This document shows positions 52,291 through 62,303 of a DNA stretch of 64,000 bases, one piece after another (position 1 is the first letter of the stretch; each line of letters begins with the position of its first letter). Where the stretch lies: assembly GCF_003429105.1 (NCBI RefSeq), contig NZ_QVTD01000003.1:744001-808000 (forward strand), given 5' to 3'. The stretch comes from Peribacillus glennii. GTDB lineage: Bacteria > Bacillota > Bacilli > Bacillales > DSM-1321. Position numbers and translations under genes: made by a program. The notes below the pieces were generated by a model that saw nothing but the letters and a program-made list of their open reading frames with translations, ran no database searches and was not told the origin of the DNA.

Positions 52291-53946
52291 TCATTCGTCT
52301 TTCAATAGTTTTCGTAGAACTTTTCCAGATGGCGTAGCAGGCAATTGTTCGATAATTTCTACATATCTCGGATACTTATAGGCAGCCATATGCCCCTTTG
52401 CCCATGATATGATGTCTCCTGGTGTAATGCTGTCTTTATCCGATTCATGGAGGACGACAAATGCCTTTATGGTTTCCCCGCGCATGGGATCAGGCACCCC
52501 AATTACCGCAGACTGTCTAATTGCTGGGTGTTCATTAAGCAATGCCTCGACATCCTCAGGAAATATACTATAGCCTGAACTCTTGATCATCTCCTTTAAC
52601 CGCCCCTGGAAAAAAAGATAGCCGTCCTGATCCAGATAGCCGATATCCCCTGTATATAGCCAGCCGTCCTTTAACGTTTCCACAGTTGCTTCAGGCCTGT
52701 TCAGGTATCCTTTATAGACTCCCGGATTACGGACCACGATTTCGCCGGATTCTCCTGCGGGAACTTCTTCGCCATTTTCCAGAGACAGGATTTTCATTTC
52801 CGTGCCGATGATCGGAATTCCGCATGAGCCGTATTTAATCCTCTCTCTGGGCATGAACGTGTCGCAAGTGTGGGTCTCACTCAGGCCATAAGCTGCTTCA
52901 TACATCAGGCAGCCTTTAGTTACCGCTCGCCATTTTTCCGCAAACTTTTGCGTAACCTGAAGGCCAAAGCTTGTAGCCAGGTTTACTTTCAAGCTTGAAA
53001 AGTCACGGTTTTCAACGCCGGGTATTTGCAGGACTGCCCCGTTCATAGGTGCAACGCTATACCAAGAGGTTATTTTATACTTTTCAATGGTGTCCATTGT
53101 GGAAACGGGATCAAACCTGGTAAACAGGACACATGGATTTCCTGTATAAATGGGAGTGTTCAGCCCCATCAGCATCCCTGCAATATGGCATAGAGGGGCA
53201 TGAGCCATAAAACGTTCTTCTCCTGTAAGGCCATTGGCCTGGACAGAGGCCGCCGTTTTGAATAATGCATTTCCATACGTCAACATAGCACCTTTTGGCC
53301 GCCCAGTCGTGCCGGAGGTAAATACCATCAGGCCAACATCGTTCCACAGATCAATTTCTGCATGTTGGGTCAGAAGTGGGCTTGAATGAATGATTCGATA
53401 CATATCTTCTGCTGTTTGGATGGTTCGTTTTGGTTGGCGGAATTCTTCGGTGAGCGGGAATTCGGGTGTTTCAGGCAGATAATCGCAATAATTGGCTGTG
53501 ACAATCAAAGGGGATGACCCACTTTTTTCAGACGCCTTGCAGGTCGTTTCATAAGCCTCTTCGCTGGTGACCATAACTGAAATCGAGGCCTCTTGTAGGC
53601 AATATGCCAGTTCACTTTCCTTAAACATGGGATTCAGCGGAACCACAATACCGCCCAGCTGCTGTATGGCATAGTGTGCGATAATATATTGCGGGCAATT
53701 TTGAAGATACAGGGCGGCATAACTTCCTTTTGTAAATCCTTTGCCTTGCAGGTAGCAAGCAAATCGATTTACATGGTCGAGCAACGTTTTCCATGTAATT
53801 TCAGTACCGTAAAAATAGTAGGCAATTTCGTTGGATTTGTTGGTGGCATAATACTCAAGATATTGATAAAGCGGCATTTCCCCATGCAAGTAATTAATTT
53901 TATCAGGCAAGCCGGCTGGCCAGTACGGTCGGACTTTTTGTACCAT
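52291..53946 (-). CDS. AMP-dependent acyl-CoA synthetase/ligase
   Basis: A 551-residue ANL-superfamily ligase. The phosphate-binding loop is MVFTSGTTGRPKGAMLTY, the A5 region is YEAAYGLSETHTC, then YTGDIGYLDQDGYLFFQGR and KEMIKSSGYSIFPEDVEALL, with the catalytic lysine in TPSGKVLRKLL at the C-terminus. Length and motifs fit medium- or long-chain fatty acid or aromatic acid activation. ATG 53946 has AAGGGGG eight bases upstream. It would begin the series ligase, carboxyltransferase, FAD oxidase and P450, all on the minus strand, but terminators between them argue against one operon. Confidence 0.94.
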   Translation of the reverse strand: MVQKVRPYWPAGLPDKINYLHGEMPLYQYLEYYATNKSNEIAYYFYGTEITWKTLLDHVNRFACYLQGKGFTKGSYAALYLQNCPQYIIAHYAIQQLGGIVVPLNPMFKESELAYCLQEASISVMVTSEEAYETTCKASEKSGSSPLIVTANYCDYLPETPEFPLTEEFRQPKRTIQTAEDMYRIIHSSPLLTQHAEIDLWNDVGLMVFTSGTTGRPKGAMLTYGNALFKTAASVQANGLTGEERFMAHAPLCHIAGMLMGLNTPIYTGNPCVLFTRFDPVSTMDTIEKYKITSWYSVAPMNGAVLQIPGVENRDFSSLKVNLATSFGLQVTQKFAEKWRAVTKGCLMYEAAYGLSETHTCDTFMPRERIKYGSCGIPIIGTEMKILSLENGEEVPAGESGEIVVRNPGVYKGYLNRPEATVETLKDGWLYTGDIGYLDQDGYLFFQGRLKEMIKSSGYSIFPEDVEALLNEHPAIRQSAVIGVPDPMRGETIKAFVVLHESDKDSITPGDIISWAKGHMAAYKYPRYVEIIEQLPATPSGKVLRKLLKDE

Positions 53947-54064
53947 GAACAATCCCCCTTTTAATTATGATAAGAAAATCTATGAAAATGAGTGGTCAAT
54001 CCGAAGGAAGGGTAGAAAATATTGATAATCGCATCACATTCTAACCGGTTAGTATCTGGTAATT

Positions 54065-54101
54065 AAAAAATCTGCCGGTCTTCTTTTAAAGAACAACCAG
54101 C
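54065..54101 (-). terminator. Terminator of the nitronate monooxygenase gene
   Basis: GCTGGT...ACCGGC with an inner TTCTTT/AAAGAA pairing on the minus strand is followed by AGATTTTTTAATT. Confidence 0.7.
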
Positions 54102-54129
54102 AAATTATTATGAAGCGCTTACGAGGAGG

Positions 54130-55131
54130 CTACTTTACAACGGACGATTTTACTTTGTCTGTCTGTATGCCCAGATTTTCGATTGCCTCATTATATTCCT
54201 TTTCAAGCTCTGCAATGATGCCTTCTGCCGTATCGATTTCTGTAATCGCACCGACACCGTGTCCGGCCGACCATATATCCTTCCATGCTTTCACGTTTTT
54301 GTTTTCCTTTTGCATATGGTCGAAGTCAACTTGCTCTTTCTTCTGGAGCAATGCAGGGTTCAGTCCCGCTTTTACAATGCTTGGAATGAGCATATTTGCG
54401 TTTACGCCTGAAAATGCATCGGTCAGAATGATATCGTCCTGGTTTGAATCAACAAGCATTTGGCGGTACTCATCGTTTGCAAGGCTTTCTTTTGCCACGA
54501 TAAATCGTGTACCCATGTAAGCAAGGTCTGCCCCGGCAGCCTGTGCAGCGAGGATGCTCTTTCCAGTTGAAATTGATCCGGCTAGAATGATGATTCCATC
54601 CCAAAATTGGCGTACGCTGTCTACAAAAGCAAAGCTATTCAGGTTACCGGCATGGCCGCCGGCACCGGTTGCAACGAGAATCAGCCCGTCAGCTCCCGCT
54701 TCCGCAGCTTTCTTCGCCCATTTAATATTGCTGACATCTGAAAAGACAAGTCCCCCATAGCTATGTACGGTATCGACAACAGCCCGCGGGCTGCCCAGTG
54801 ACGTGATCACCAGCTCAGGCTTGTGTTTTTTAATCAATTCAAGTTCTTCCTGCAATCTGCTGTAGGAGCTATGTACGACCATATTCATGGCCCAAGGCGC
54901 AATTTTGCGCTCCGGTTCTTTCGCCCGCGCCGCTTCCAGGTTATCATTCAATTGGCCCATCCACTCATCAAGCACTTCAATTGGACGCGCATTCGGTGCC
55001 GGAAATGAACCAATCACCCCGTTCAAGCAGACTGCTTCCACAAGCTGCGGGCCGGATACTAAAAACATAGGAGCTGAAATGGCGGGCAATCTAAGCTGGT
55101 TCCACCACTTCTCAGGAATTGTATTTCCCAT
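54130..55131 (-). CDS. Nitronate monooxygenase (2-nitropropane dioxygenase family)
   Basis: A 333-residue FMN TIM-barrel enzyme. It has the N-terminal LPAISAPMFLVSGPQLV, FMN-binding GADGLILVATGAGGHAGN (with the likely catalytic His in GGHAG), and LAGSISTGKSILAAQAAGAD followed by MGTRF. The class oxidises propionate-3-nitronate or other nitronates and some members reduce other substrates. GAGGAATTTAG precedes ATG 55131. It stands alone between terminators. Confidence 0.9.
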   Translation of the reverse strand: MGNTIPEKWWNQLRLPAISAPMFLVSGPQLVEAVCLNGVIGSFPAPNARPIEVLDEWMGQLNDNLEAARAKEPERKIAPWAMNMVVHSSYSRLQEELELIKKHKPELVITSLGSPRAVVDTVHSYGGLVFSDVSNIKWAKKAAEAGADGLILVATGAGGHAGNLNSFAFVDSVRQFWDGIIILAGSISTGKSILAAQAAGADLAYMGTRFIVAKESLANDEYRQMLVDSNQDDIILTDAFSGVNANMLIPSIVKAGLNPALLQKKEQVDFDHMQKENKNVKAWKDIWSAGHGVGAITEIDTAEGIIAELEKEYNEAIENLGIQTDKVKSSVVK

Positions 55132-55485
55132 CTAAATTCCTCGCTTTCGATACTGAATTTTCAGAAAATGAATCACTATTCAATCATACTCCTGCATTGG
55201 GAATTCTTCAAGTTTTTCCTGCTCTCCAAGGAATTGAGCAACAACAAAATTATAAAAAATCCCGCTTTGCTAACCTTTGTTTCAGAAACATAGATACTCG
55301 AGTTCAGGCCCTCGGGATGTGTGACAAATAGATGTTGCCAAACAGTCTGTGTTCTGCTTTTAAGGTTCGGAGGGATTTGTATTTTTCTACCAAAAAGAAA
55401 CCAACCCGCTAAAGCGAATTGGCAGTCTTTGAAAATTTTATTTACATATCCATTCCCCGGATATGGTTTCGGCTTTTAGCTGTGC
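55132..55485. other. Intergenic region upstream of nitronate monooxygenase
   Basis: About 350 bases with no supported gene. It ends, next to the HAD gene stop, with a small hairpin CATATCC/GGATATG (55447-55464), a weak terminator candidate for that minus-strand gene. Confidence 0.45.
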
Positions 55486-56241
55486 TTAATGTTCAAGCAC
55501 CCACTTCTTAATGGCGTTTGCGACTCCGTCATTTTGGTTCGTATCGGTCACCCAGTCAGCTGTTTCCTTCACGATGTCCTGGGCATTGCCCATTGCAACG
55601 CCAAGCCCCGATTCCTTGATCATGGCAATGTCATTCAGGCTGTCACCGACTGCCATGACGTTTTCCATCCCGAACCCAAGAAAGCCGCAGACCTTTGCGA
55701 TTGCCTTTGCTTTATTAATTCCCAGTGCATTTGCTTCAATGTTGACAGGGCTGGAATTACTGACTTCAAGCTCGCCATTTTCCTTTAGCAAGGTTAAGAT
55801 TTCTTGCCTGATTGCGTCGTCGTCAATGTTAAACCCAAACTTCAACCACTGATAGGAGCGAATGTCTTCAGGCATTCCGTCCCTCCAGACCTTTTCGGTA
55901 CTTGTTGCCCAAAAACCGGTTTGATGCTTCTGGCTTAACCCCCACATCCATTCGATCAGTTCATGGCTGATCATGTTCCTCTCTACGAGCTCGCCATTCG
56001 GATCGAATATTTCACTGCCGTTAACGGTGATAAGGTACGATGATAAGGCAAGCGATTTAGCAATCTCATTGCAAGTGGCATAGGCGCGCCCGGTACTGAG
56101 CACTACCTTGACACCTTTTTGCTCCGCATCTTTAATGGCCGCCCTGTTTCCTTCAGAAACCTTGCCTTCTTCATTCAATAACGTGCCATCCATATCAAGC
56201 GCGATTAATTTTATTTCTTTTCCAGTCTTGTTATGTACCAT
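55486..56241 (-). CDS. Cof-type HAD-IIB sugar phosphatase
   Basis: A 251-residue HAD hydrolase. Motif I is ALDMDGTLLNEEG, motif II STGRAYATC, motif III the lysine in GINKAKAI and motif IV VMAVGDSLNDIAMIKESG. The type IIB cap lies between motifs II and III. Members dephosphorylate sugar phosphates, flavin nucleotides or phospholipid head groups; Bacillus relatives are YcsE and YxeH-like. ATG 56241 has AGGCAGGTAG upstream, better than the longer frame to 56271. Confidence 0.9.
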   Translation of the reverse strand: MVHNKTGKEIKLIALDMDGTLLNEEGKVSEGNRAAIKDAEQKGVKVVLSTGRAYATCNEIAKSLALSSYLITVNGSEIFDPNGELVERNMISHELIEWMWGLSQKHQTGFWATSTEKVWRDGMPEDIRSYQWLKFGFNIDDDAIRQEILTLLKENGELEVSNSSPVNIEANALGINKAKAIAKVCGFLGFGMENVMAVGDSLNDIAMIKESGLGVAMGNAQDIVKETADWVTDTNQNDGVANAIKKWVLEH

Positions 56242-56343
56242 TTTACTACCTGCCTTTCTTGTGCCGACCATACTTATAATGTAACAAACTTAAGGGAGGA
56301 AAGGATAATGGGATGCTTGCTCAAATTAAGCTACATGGGATAC

Positions 56344-56503
56344 TAAAATGGTTGTATAAGCAAGAATTGTTGATATTTAGCCGGTATTATTGACATTACC
56401 AACCAAATTGTTGATATTCAGCCGGAATTGTTGGTATAAGCAAGAATTCGTTGATATCTAACTGGAACTATTAATAAATGCAAGGAATTATTGATATCCT
56501 CCC
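56344..56503. repeat. Degenerate tandem array of about eight 20-bp units
   Basis: Units of 19-21 bases follow one another without spacers: for example GAATTGTTGATATTTAGCCG (56364-56383), GTATTATTGACATTACCAAC, then variants up to GGAATTATTGATATCCTCCC (56484-56503). The shared core is ATTGTTGATAT. The array fills the gap between the HAD and EamA genes. Confidence 0.85.
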
Positions 56504-56508
56504 TTTTT

Positions 56509-56934
56509 TCATAATGCGGTCAGTACAACACCTATCGCTATCAAGGCCACCCCGATGCCATTTAGCATGCTTAATTTTTCCCCGAAAAAAATGACAGCCA
56601 GAATGGTCGCGATTACGACGCTAAATTTATCGATTGGCGCCACCTGGGAAACCTTGCCTACCTTTAATGCAAGAAAATAAAATAACCATGATGTCGCACC
56701 GGCCAACCCGCTTAAAATAATAAACAAAAACGTCTTCTTCTCCCCAATGATTTCAGGCATCTTACTTAAATTGCCCTCATAAGCAACCACACCTATTAAA
56801 AAAATCGCCATGATAATAGCCCTAACCGCTGTCGCGGTATTGGCGTCGATATTTTGCAGCCCCACCTTGCCGAAAATACTGACCATTGCCGCAGAAACAG
56901 CAGCCAAAATAGCGTACAAAAGCCATGTAGACAT
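56509..56934 (-). CDS. EamA/DMT-family small transporter-like protein
   Basis: A 141-residue protein with one EamA unit of about five hydrophobic segments: AILAAVSAAMVSIFGKVGL, IIMAIFLIGVVAY, LAGATSWLFYFLALKVGKVS and ILAVIFFGEKLSMLNGIG with GVALIAIGVVL. Full-length DMT carriers have two such units, so this half-size form probably works as a dimer. The substrate is unknown. AAGGAGATTGAGG lies before ATG 56934. The gene ends right at the last unit of the tandem repeat array. Confidence 0.88.
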   Translation of the reverse strand: MSTWLLYAILAAVSAAMVSIFGKVGLQNIDANTATAVRAIIMAIFLIGVVAYEGNLSKMPEIIGEKKTFLFIILSGLAGATSWLFYFLALKVGKVSQVAPIDKFSVVIATILAVIFFGEKLSMLNGIGVALIAIGVVLTAL

Positions 56935-57024
56935 GCAACCTCAATCTCCTTCATTAAAAAAATCATTCTTTTAATCATTTAGGTTGCTCCTTCCTGCAAG
57001 ATATTATAATGGTTGCCTCCATTT

Positions 57025-57070
57025 CGTTAACACATTAAAGCACTGGGGGACAGGCCCCCGATTTGGCCCC
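57025..57070. repeat. Palindromic repeat family, partial copy C
   Basis: CGTTAACACATTAAAGCACT followed by GGGGGACAGGCCCC keeps the inner CGTTAA...TTAA and one outer arm of copies A and B. The left arm is lost or unrecognisable. It lies between the EamA and DUF1641 genes. Confidence 0.6.
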
Positions 57071-57080
57071 TGATATAAAA

Positions 57081-57124
57081 GAAAACACCCGGACCCATAA
57101 CCTGGAAGGTCAATGATCCGGGTG
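57081..57124 (-). terminator. Terminator of the formate dehydrogenase operon
   Basis: CACCCGGA and TCCGGGTG form a hairpin around a 23-base loop. On the minus strand TTTTCTTTTA follows. Confidence 0.75.
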
Positions 57125-57135
57125 CAAGCCTCTTA

Positions 57136-57696
57136 TTAATCTCTTTCGTGCATTCCGTGCTTCTCCCGCGGTATGTGCTGGTAAAGCTGATCTTCAGGGA
57201 GCTGGGTGTTCCGTTCAAGCGGTTCGGTATCCTGGCCCATTCCTTTTAGGAAATTGAGCAGCAGTGATACGGACCGGTTAATTTCAGGATCTTTCAAGGC
57301 CCTGGCCATGTCGAAATAGCCGATTTTATCGTCTGTTTCCTCTGTTTGTGCGACTCTGGCAATGCCGGAGTTAATTTTTAAGATAAAGGGTTCAAGCTGT
57401 TTCACGTTCAGCGTACCAAGCGTCCCGGCTAAGAGCAGCAGATTTTTCAGCATATTCGCTGTTTCGGGTGTATCAGCTGTTTTGACCAGGACATGCAGGA
57501 CCTTGTCCCCCTGGCCGAACAGCCCCCTCAATAAAGTCAGGAAACCGCGATTATGCATATGCTTGAGTACCTGAAGGGATTCAAGAATGGCCTCCTTATT
57601 CTCAAGCAGGGCATTTTCCACCTCAAGAAGATCTTTTTTCCGTTTGTCCTCTTCGGAGTATTCCAATTTTTGAATTTGTTTAATCGCCTTAGCCAT
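57136..57696 (-). CDS. yrhD: DUF1641 protein (YrhD-like), partner of formate dehydrogenase
   Basis: A 186-residue protein with the DUF1641 core ([20 protein letters not shown], then [19 protein letters not shown]). Such genes regularly follow formate dehydrogenase genes in Bacillus, as yrhD follows yrhE, and probably encode an accessory subunit; the biochemical role is not known. It overlaps the dehydrogenase stop by eight bases, with GGAGGGGCGG as ribosome site, so the two are translated together. An acidic C-terminal tail ends the protein. Confidence 0.85.
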   Translation of the reverse strand: MAKAIKQIQKLEYSEEDKRKKDLLEVENALLENKEAILESLQVLKHMHNRGFLTLLRGLFGQGDKVLHVLVKTADTPETANMLKNLLLLAGTLGTLNVKQLEPFILKINSGIARVAQTEETDDKIGYFDMARALKDPEINRSVSLLLNFLKGMGQDTEPLERNTQLPEDQLYQHIPREKHGMHERD

Positions 57697-60649
57697 GCTG
57701 CTTCCGCCCCTCCCTTACTGCATCTCCAGGAAAAACATAATCCTTTCGGGCCCATTTCTTTTGAACCTGTACACCTATTTGCGGCTGCGGATTTCCATTT
57801 CGGTGATTAATTTCCCGCATCGGGCTCGTACCTTCATATTTAAGAATCTCCATTTTGGCCATTGTTTCTTTGTAAGCAGGCGTGTCGGTATCTTTATCGG
57901 AAAAACTGCTTGTTAATAAGTTGACGGCCGCTTCTCCTGAATCGTTCATTGGCAGATAAACCTCATTGCCCTGGACACGGTCTGTAACCAGAGTTTTCAC
58001 TTTCACATTTCCATAAGGAGAGGTCAGCCTTACGAGCGTTCCATCCTTAATCCCCCTCTCCTCTGCCAGCTCAGGGGAAACTTCCAGCCAGATTTCCGGT
58101 GTTTTCATGGATATGCCCTTGGATCGGTATGTCAGGTTTCCTTCATGGAAATGTTCAAGCAAGCGTCCGTTGTTTACATGAATATCATATTCGTCTCCGA
58201 AATCAATTGGTTTGGACCATTGAACCGGATAGAGGATCGCCTTGCCGTCCGGTAAAGGAAAAGTACCGTCTGCAAACAGAAGCGGTTGATCCGTTCCATC
58301 CGCGTTTACCGGCCATTGCAAAGTATTATACCCCTCAAGCCGGTCGTACCTGACACCCGCATAAATCGGTGAAAGCGAGGCCGCTTCCTCCATGATTTCT
58401 GAAGGATGCCCATAATTCCAGCCTGCACCAAGGCGGTTTGCTACTTCCATAATGATCTGCCAGTCGGGCTTGGATTCGCCCAGCGGATCAAAAACCTGAT
58501 AAAGCCTCTGAATACGGCGTTCCGTATTTGTAAACGTTCCTTCTTTTTCAAAGCTTGGGCTAGCCGGCAGGACAACATCCGCATACTGGGCAGTGGCAGA
58601 GAAAAAGATATCCTGGACTACAAAGAAATCGAGCTTTTCATAGGCAGCATGTACGTGGTTGATATTGGAATCGACAAGTCCCATTTCTTCACCTTTAACA
58701 TACATCGCTTTTAGGACACCCGCATGGATGCCTTCTATCATTTCATGGTTGTTCATGCCAGGCTTTTCTGGAATCTTGACTCCCCAGCCTTTTTCATACT
58801 TAGCCCGTACTTTTTCATCGGCGATTCTTTCATATCCTGGCAGGCGGTCAGGCATGGAACCGAAGTCACTGGCCCCCTGAACATTATTATGTCCGCGCAA
58901 TGGGTAGGACCCTGCTCCAGGCTTGCAGTAATTCCCAGTTACCAAAAGCAGATTAGAAATTGCTGTACTCGTATCACTGCCCCCGATATGCTGGGTGACA
59001 CCCATGGCCCAAAGTACACATGTACCTTCTGCCTCATGAATCGCTTCGGCAATTTTAATCAGGTTCTCTCTTGTAATTCCTGTTGCTTCCTCGGCATATT
59101 CCAACGTAAATGGCTCGAGGCTCTTTTTATATTTTTCAAAGCCATTGACCCGCTGCTGGATGAAATCATGATCGGTCCAGCCCTTGTCAATGATGTATTT
59201 CGTCACCGCTGACAGCCAAACCATGTCCGAACCTGCTTTTGGATGAACAAATAAATCGGCCCGTTCTGCCATTTCATGCTTCCTGATGTCCGCGACAATC
59301 AGCTTTTGCCCCCGCAGTTTATGCGAACGCTTGACCCGTGTGGATAAAACTGGATGAGATTCTGAAGTATTCGAACCTACGATTAAAACGAGCCCGGCTT
59401 TTTCTATATCTTTGATTGTACCGGAATCGCCGCCATATCCAACCGTACGGAACAAGCCAACTGTTGCGGGAGACTGGCAATATCGTGAACAATTATCGAC
59501 GTTATTCGTACCAATTACTCCGCGGGCAAGCTTCTGCATAAGATAGGATTCTTCGTTCGTACATTTGGAGGAGGTTATGAATGCCAGTGAATCCGGGCCG
59601 TATTCGCTTTTGATTTCTGTAAACTTACGTTCTACCAAGTTAAGCGCTTCTTCCCATTCAGCTTCACGGAAGGTGTCTCCCTCACGGATTAACGGTTTGG
59701 TCAGGCGATCCTCGCTGTTTACGAAGTCCCAGCCAAATTTGCCTTTTACACAAGTAGAAATCCCGTTTGCCGGTGCTTCCGCCTGAGGCTCAACTTTCAG
59801 GATTTTGCGGTCCTTCGTCCATACATCGAAGCTGCAGCCGACTCCGCAATAGGTACAAACCGTTTTTGTTTTCTTGATCCGTTCATCACGCATTGCTGAC
59901 TCCATGTCGGAAATTGCAAGGATCGAACCGTATCCGGTTTCCACTCCTTTTGTGATTTCAATCATCGGGCGCAAAGTCTGTTTTGCAATGTTCGTTAAAT
60001 AACCTGCCTCGCCGACCATTCCTTTTTCCATCATGGCGTTACAAGGGCAAACAGTAGAGCAATGCCCGCAAGAAACACATGACGATTCATTAATAGGCAC
60101 ATCATTGTCCCAGATGACCCGTGGCCGTTCCCGCTCCCAGTCAATGGTAAGCGTTTCTGTAACCTGTACATCCTGACAGGCTTCCACGCATCGTCCGCAA
60201 AGGATGCACTGGTCGGGGTCATACCGGTAAAAAGGATGGGAGTTATCTTCCTCATACGGTTTATGATCATACGGAATACTCTGGTGATTGATTTTCATTT
60301 CCTTGACGGTGTTATGTATCTCGCACCCTCCGTTGTTATAATCACAAACCGTACAATACAATTCATGGTTATATAAAATTTTGTCCATCGCCATTACCTG
60401 TGCCTTGTTGACCTCGGGCGAAATCGTGTTGACAACATCCCCATCGCTTAAATTTGTGGAGCAGGACCTGACAAGCTCTCCGTTTACATTAACGATACAT
60501 GTATCACAGGTCTCGATCGGACCGAGGCTCGGATGGTAGCACACACTTGGCACTTCAATAGAGCTTTCAGAGAGCATTTGAAGGACTGTCTGGCTGCCGG
60601 TGATTTCCATCTCCACACCGTTTACATTAATCTGCATCTTTTCTTCCAA
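57689..60649 (-). CDS. yrhE: Formate dehydrogenase alpha subunit, YrhE type (Mo-bis-MGD, Fe-S)
   Basis: A 986-residue molybdoenzyme. Domains in order: an N-terminal [2Fe-2S] ferredoxin domain ([13 protein letters not shown]); a cysteine/histidine cluster region ([18 protein letters not shown]); two [4Fe-4S] sites ([11 protein letters not shown] and [13 protein letters not shown]); the molybdopterin part beginning CTYCGVGC; and the C-terminal molydop_binding domain. The catalytic position is cysteine, not selenocysteine: Cys391 in CSRYCQSPA, followed by Gln where many formate dehydrogenases have His. It likely oxidises formate, passing electrons to NAD or a carrier. AAAGGGGAG before TTG 60649 fixes the start; the frame runs on to 60814 without a site. 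Confidence 0.92.
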   Translation of the reverse strand: MEEKMQINVNGVEMEITGSQTVLQMLSESSIEVPSVCYHPSLGPIETCDTCIVNVNGELVRSCSTNLSDGDVVNTISPEVNKAQVMAMDKILYNHELYCTVCDYNNGGCEIHNTVKEMKINHQSIPYDHKPYEEDNSHPFYRYDPDQCILCGRCVEACQDVQVTETLTIDWERERPRVIWDNDVPINESSCVSCGHCSTVCPCNAMMEKGMVGEAGYLTNIAKQTLRPMIEITKGVETGYGSILAISDMESAMRDERIKKTKTVCTYCGVGCSFDVWTKDRKILKVEPQAEAPANGISTCVKGKFGWDFVNSEDRLTKPLIREGDTFREAEWEEALNLVERKFTEIKSEYGPDSLAFITSSKCTNEESYLMQKLARGVIGTNNVDNCSRYCQSPATVGLFRTVGYGGDSGTIKDIEKAGLVLIVGSNTSESHPVLSTRVKRSHKLRGQKLIVADIRKHEMAERADLFVHPKAGSDMVWLSAVTKYIIDKGWTDHDFIQQRVNGFEKYKKSLEPFTLEYAEEATGITRENLIKIAEAIHEAEGTCVLWAMGVTQHIGGSDTSTAISNLLLVTGNYCKPGAGSYPLRGHNNVQGASDFGSMPDRLPGYERIADEKVRAKYEKGWGVKIPEKPGMNNHEMIEGIHAGVLKAMYVKGEEMGLVDSNINHVHAAYEKLDFFVVQDIFFSATAQYADVVLPASPSFEKEGTFTNTERRIQRLYQVFDPLGESKPDWQIIMEVANRLGAGWNYGHPSEIMEEAASLSPIYAGVRYDRLEGYNTLQWPVNADGTDQPLLFADGTFPLPDGKAILYPVQWSKPIDFGDEYDIHVNNGRLLEHFHEGNLTYRSKGISMKTPEIWLEVSPELAEERGIKDGTLVRLTSPYGNVKVKTLVTDRVQGNEVYLPMNDSGEAAVNLLTSSFSDKDTDTPAYKETMAKMEILKYEGTSPMREINHRNGNPQPQIGVQVQKKWARKDYVFPGDAVREGRKQHG

Positions 60650-60849
60650 AAAAAACTCCCCTTTCATAATAATCAGCACTAACAAATCGGCTTCTATCAT
60701 TTCCCTACCCTGCGAGTTCAAATGTAAAACCTTCCGGCCTATTAACAAAAAAAACTCTCTTGCCAAAATCTTTTTATAGTAATATGTATGATTAGCAATC
60801 TTTGAAATGTACATAGATCAATAACACTGTTCAAAAAAAGAATACAAAA

Positions 60850-60895
60850 CAAAAAAACCCGATCCCTGAATGTATAATTATTAAGGGACCGGGTT
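60850..60895 (-). terminator. Terminator of the acetyltransferase-nitrilase operon
   Basis: AACCCGATCCCT (60856-60867) and AGGGACCGGGTT (60884-60895) pair with one mismatch. A T run follows on the minus strand. Confidence 0.85.
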
Positions 60896-60924
60896 CGTTA
60901 CTATTTATAAGTTATAAAATCATT

Positions 60925-61599
60925 TTATAACGGAAGCAATGTAACTTTTTCTTTCGCTTTTAGATTTTCAACCATGTCCAGCCACTCTTGCGGCTTCTTC
61001 GGAAGGACGGAATAATAAGCTGTTAGGAAATTCACGATCAGCTCTGCCGGGATTTGTGAAACTTCATCATTTTGGGGCATGAAACAAAAATCCAGCCCGG
61101 ATACAGCTTCCCCATCATTTTGCCAGGATGGGTGCACATAAGGGAAGTCCAAGCGTTTGTATCCGAGATGTGACAGCACTTCCCTGCGCACATATGGATT
61201 CATTGGCTGGACGCCTCCGAAATCATGCTTCTCGGCGGAGAGATAAGGGTTATAGATTTCGGCAAACATGCCAAACAGCTCTTTTCCATTACTCTTTGCC
61301 AGTGTTTCTAAATCACGCTGCCTGTTCTGTGCAAGAAAACGTCCAATGCTTAAACCGGCTTCACCTACAATCGTAAAATCGGTCATGGCAATATTCCAAT
61401 CAGGATAATAGCGGTATTCGGTTGCCCCTACTACCTTTTCTTCATGAACGGCAACGAAAACACGGATGCCAGGATCCTCCAACGGCTCCTTCCAAAGCTG
61501 AAAGTCCAAAACTTCTTCCGGGGGAAATACATTCTTCATTAAATCATGCATTTTTCCAAACAATGGATCTCCAATATTGGTAATTCTGATATATTCCAT
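60925..61599 (-). CDS. GNAT-like acetyltransferase (operon gene 3)
   Basis: A 224-residue protein with a GNAT-like core: VFVAVHEEKVVGATEYRYYP, then FTIVGEAGLSIGRFLAQNRQ in place of the usual acetyl-CoA loop, then FGMFAEIYNPY. The pyrophosphate-binding signature is weak, so it may be a divergent GNAT. AGGTGG lies seven bases before ATG 61599. It is the third gene of an operon after a nitrilase-family gene and a more typical GNAT gene, all on the minus strand with short gaps. Confidence 0.75.
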   Translation of the reverse strand: MEYIRITNIGDPLFGKMHDLMKNVFPPEEVLDFQLWKEPLEDPGIRVFVAVHEEKVVGATEYRYYPDWNIAMTDFTIVGEAGLSIGRFLAQNRQRDLETLAKSNGKELFGMFAEIYNPYLSAEKHDFGGVQPMNPYVRREVLSHLGYKRLDFPYVHPSWQNDGEAVSGLDFCFMPQNDEVSQIPAELIVNFLTAYYSVLPKKPQEWLDMVENLKAKEKVTLLPL

Positions 61600-61626
61600 C
61601 AAGCATCCACCTTTTTTCTAAGGAAT

Positions 61627-62292
61627 TTATTTAAACGGGTTTTTCCATTCCATAAGCACGCTATAACCGCATGATTCTTCATCATCTAGATAATTTTCCA
61701 CAATCGTTACAGGTGTTCTGCCGCATTTTAGTAAAAAGCTTATTACCGGGTCCTTAAGGTTCCCGGACACTACTTTGCCTAAATATTCATCAGCACTGAG
61801 CTCTGCGGCCAATCTATGGTATCCCGGCATCCGTCCTCCGCCAAGCAATCGGTCCAGCTTCTTTTCGATTACAACATGATACATCGACTGCATCATAAGC
61901 TGACCCAGACCAAATTTCCGGTATTTCGGCCTGATGCTTATATCAACAATATACAGCGTGTTTCCTTCTGGGTCATGATTACGGATATAACCTGAATCTG
62001 TAATCTCATCCCACGTATGAACCGGGTGGGCAGGATCGAAATTGACACAAAGACCTGTCAAAGATCCTGCCAGTTCCCCGTTTATCTCCAGGCATAGCGC
62101 ACCATCCGGGAATAAGGTTACATGGTTTTGCAATTGCTCTTTATTCCACCATAAATCGGATGGGAAAGGCGGTGGAAAGCATTCCGCCTGGATGGCGATC
62201 AGTTCATCAAAATCCCCTTCATGGTAATTGCGAACGACAGCAGGGATAGGTTTTCCATCGTCAAACACAAATAATTCCTTCCGGTACGGCAT
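61627..62292 (-). CDS. GNAT-family N-acetyltransferase (operon gene 2)
   Basis: A 221-residue acetyltransferase. The acetyl-CoA motif is SIRPKYRKFGLGQLMMQSMY after the strand NTLYIVDI; the substrate side begins NYHEGDFDELIAIQAECFPP. AAGGGTG places the start at ATG 62292, 12 bases after the stop of the nitrilase gene. In B. subtilis YhcX a GNAT domain and a nitrilase domain lie in one protein; here comparable parts are encoded by two adjacent genes. The acceptor substrate is not known. Confidence 0.85.
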   Translation of the reverse strand: MPYRKELFVFDDGKPIPAVVRNYHEGDFDELIAIQAECFPPPFPSDLWWNKEQLQNHVTLFPDGALCLEINGELAGSLTGLCVNFDPAHPVHTWDEITDSGYIRNHDPEGNTLYIVDISIRPKYRKFGLGQLMMQSMYHVVIEKKLDRLLGGGRMPGYHRLAAELSADEYLGKVVSGNLKDPVISFLLKCGRTPVTIVENYLDDEESCGYSVLMEWKNPFK

Positions 62293-62303
62293 CTGCATCA
62301 CCC

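Noticed and set aside
12426..55359. Shared 15-base word AGTCTGTGTTCTGCT near 12427 and 55345
   Set aside because: A few exact 15-base matches are expected by chance in 64 kb, and the flanks do not align convincingly.
56344..56503. Possible CRISPR array
   Set aside because: The units are contiguous, degenerate 20-base repeats without unique spacers, and no cas gene is in the window.
59477..59479. Selenocysteine in formate dehydrogenase
   Set aside because: The codon at the catalytic position is TGC (cysteine), and no in-frame TGA lies in the gene.
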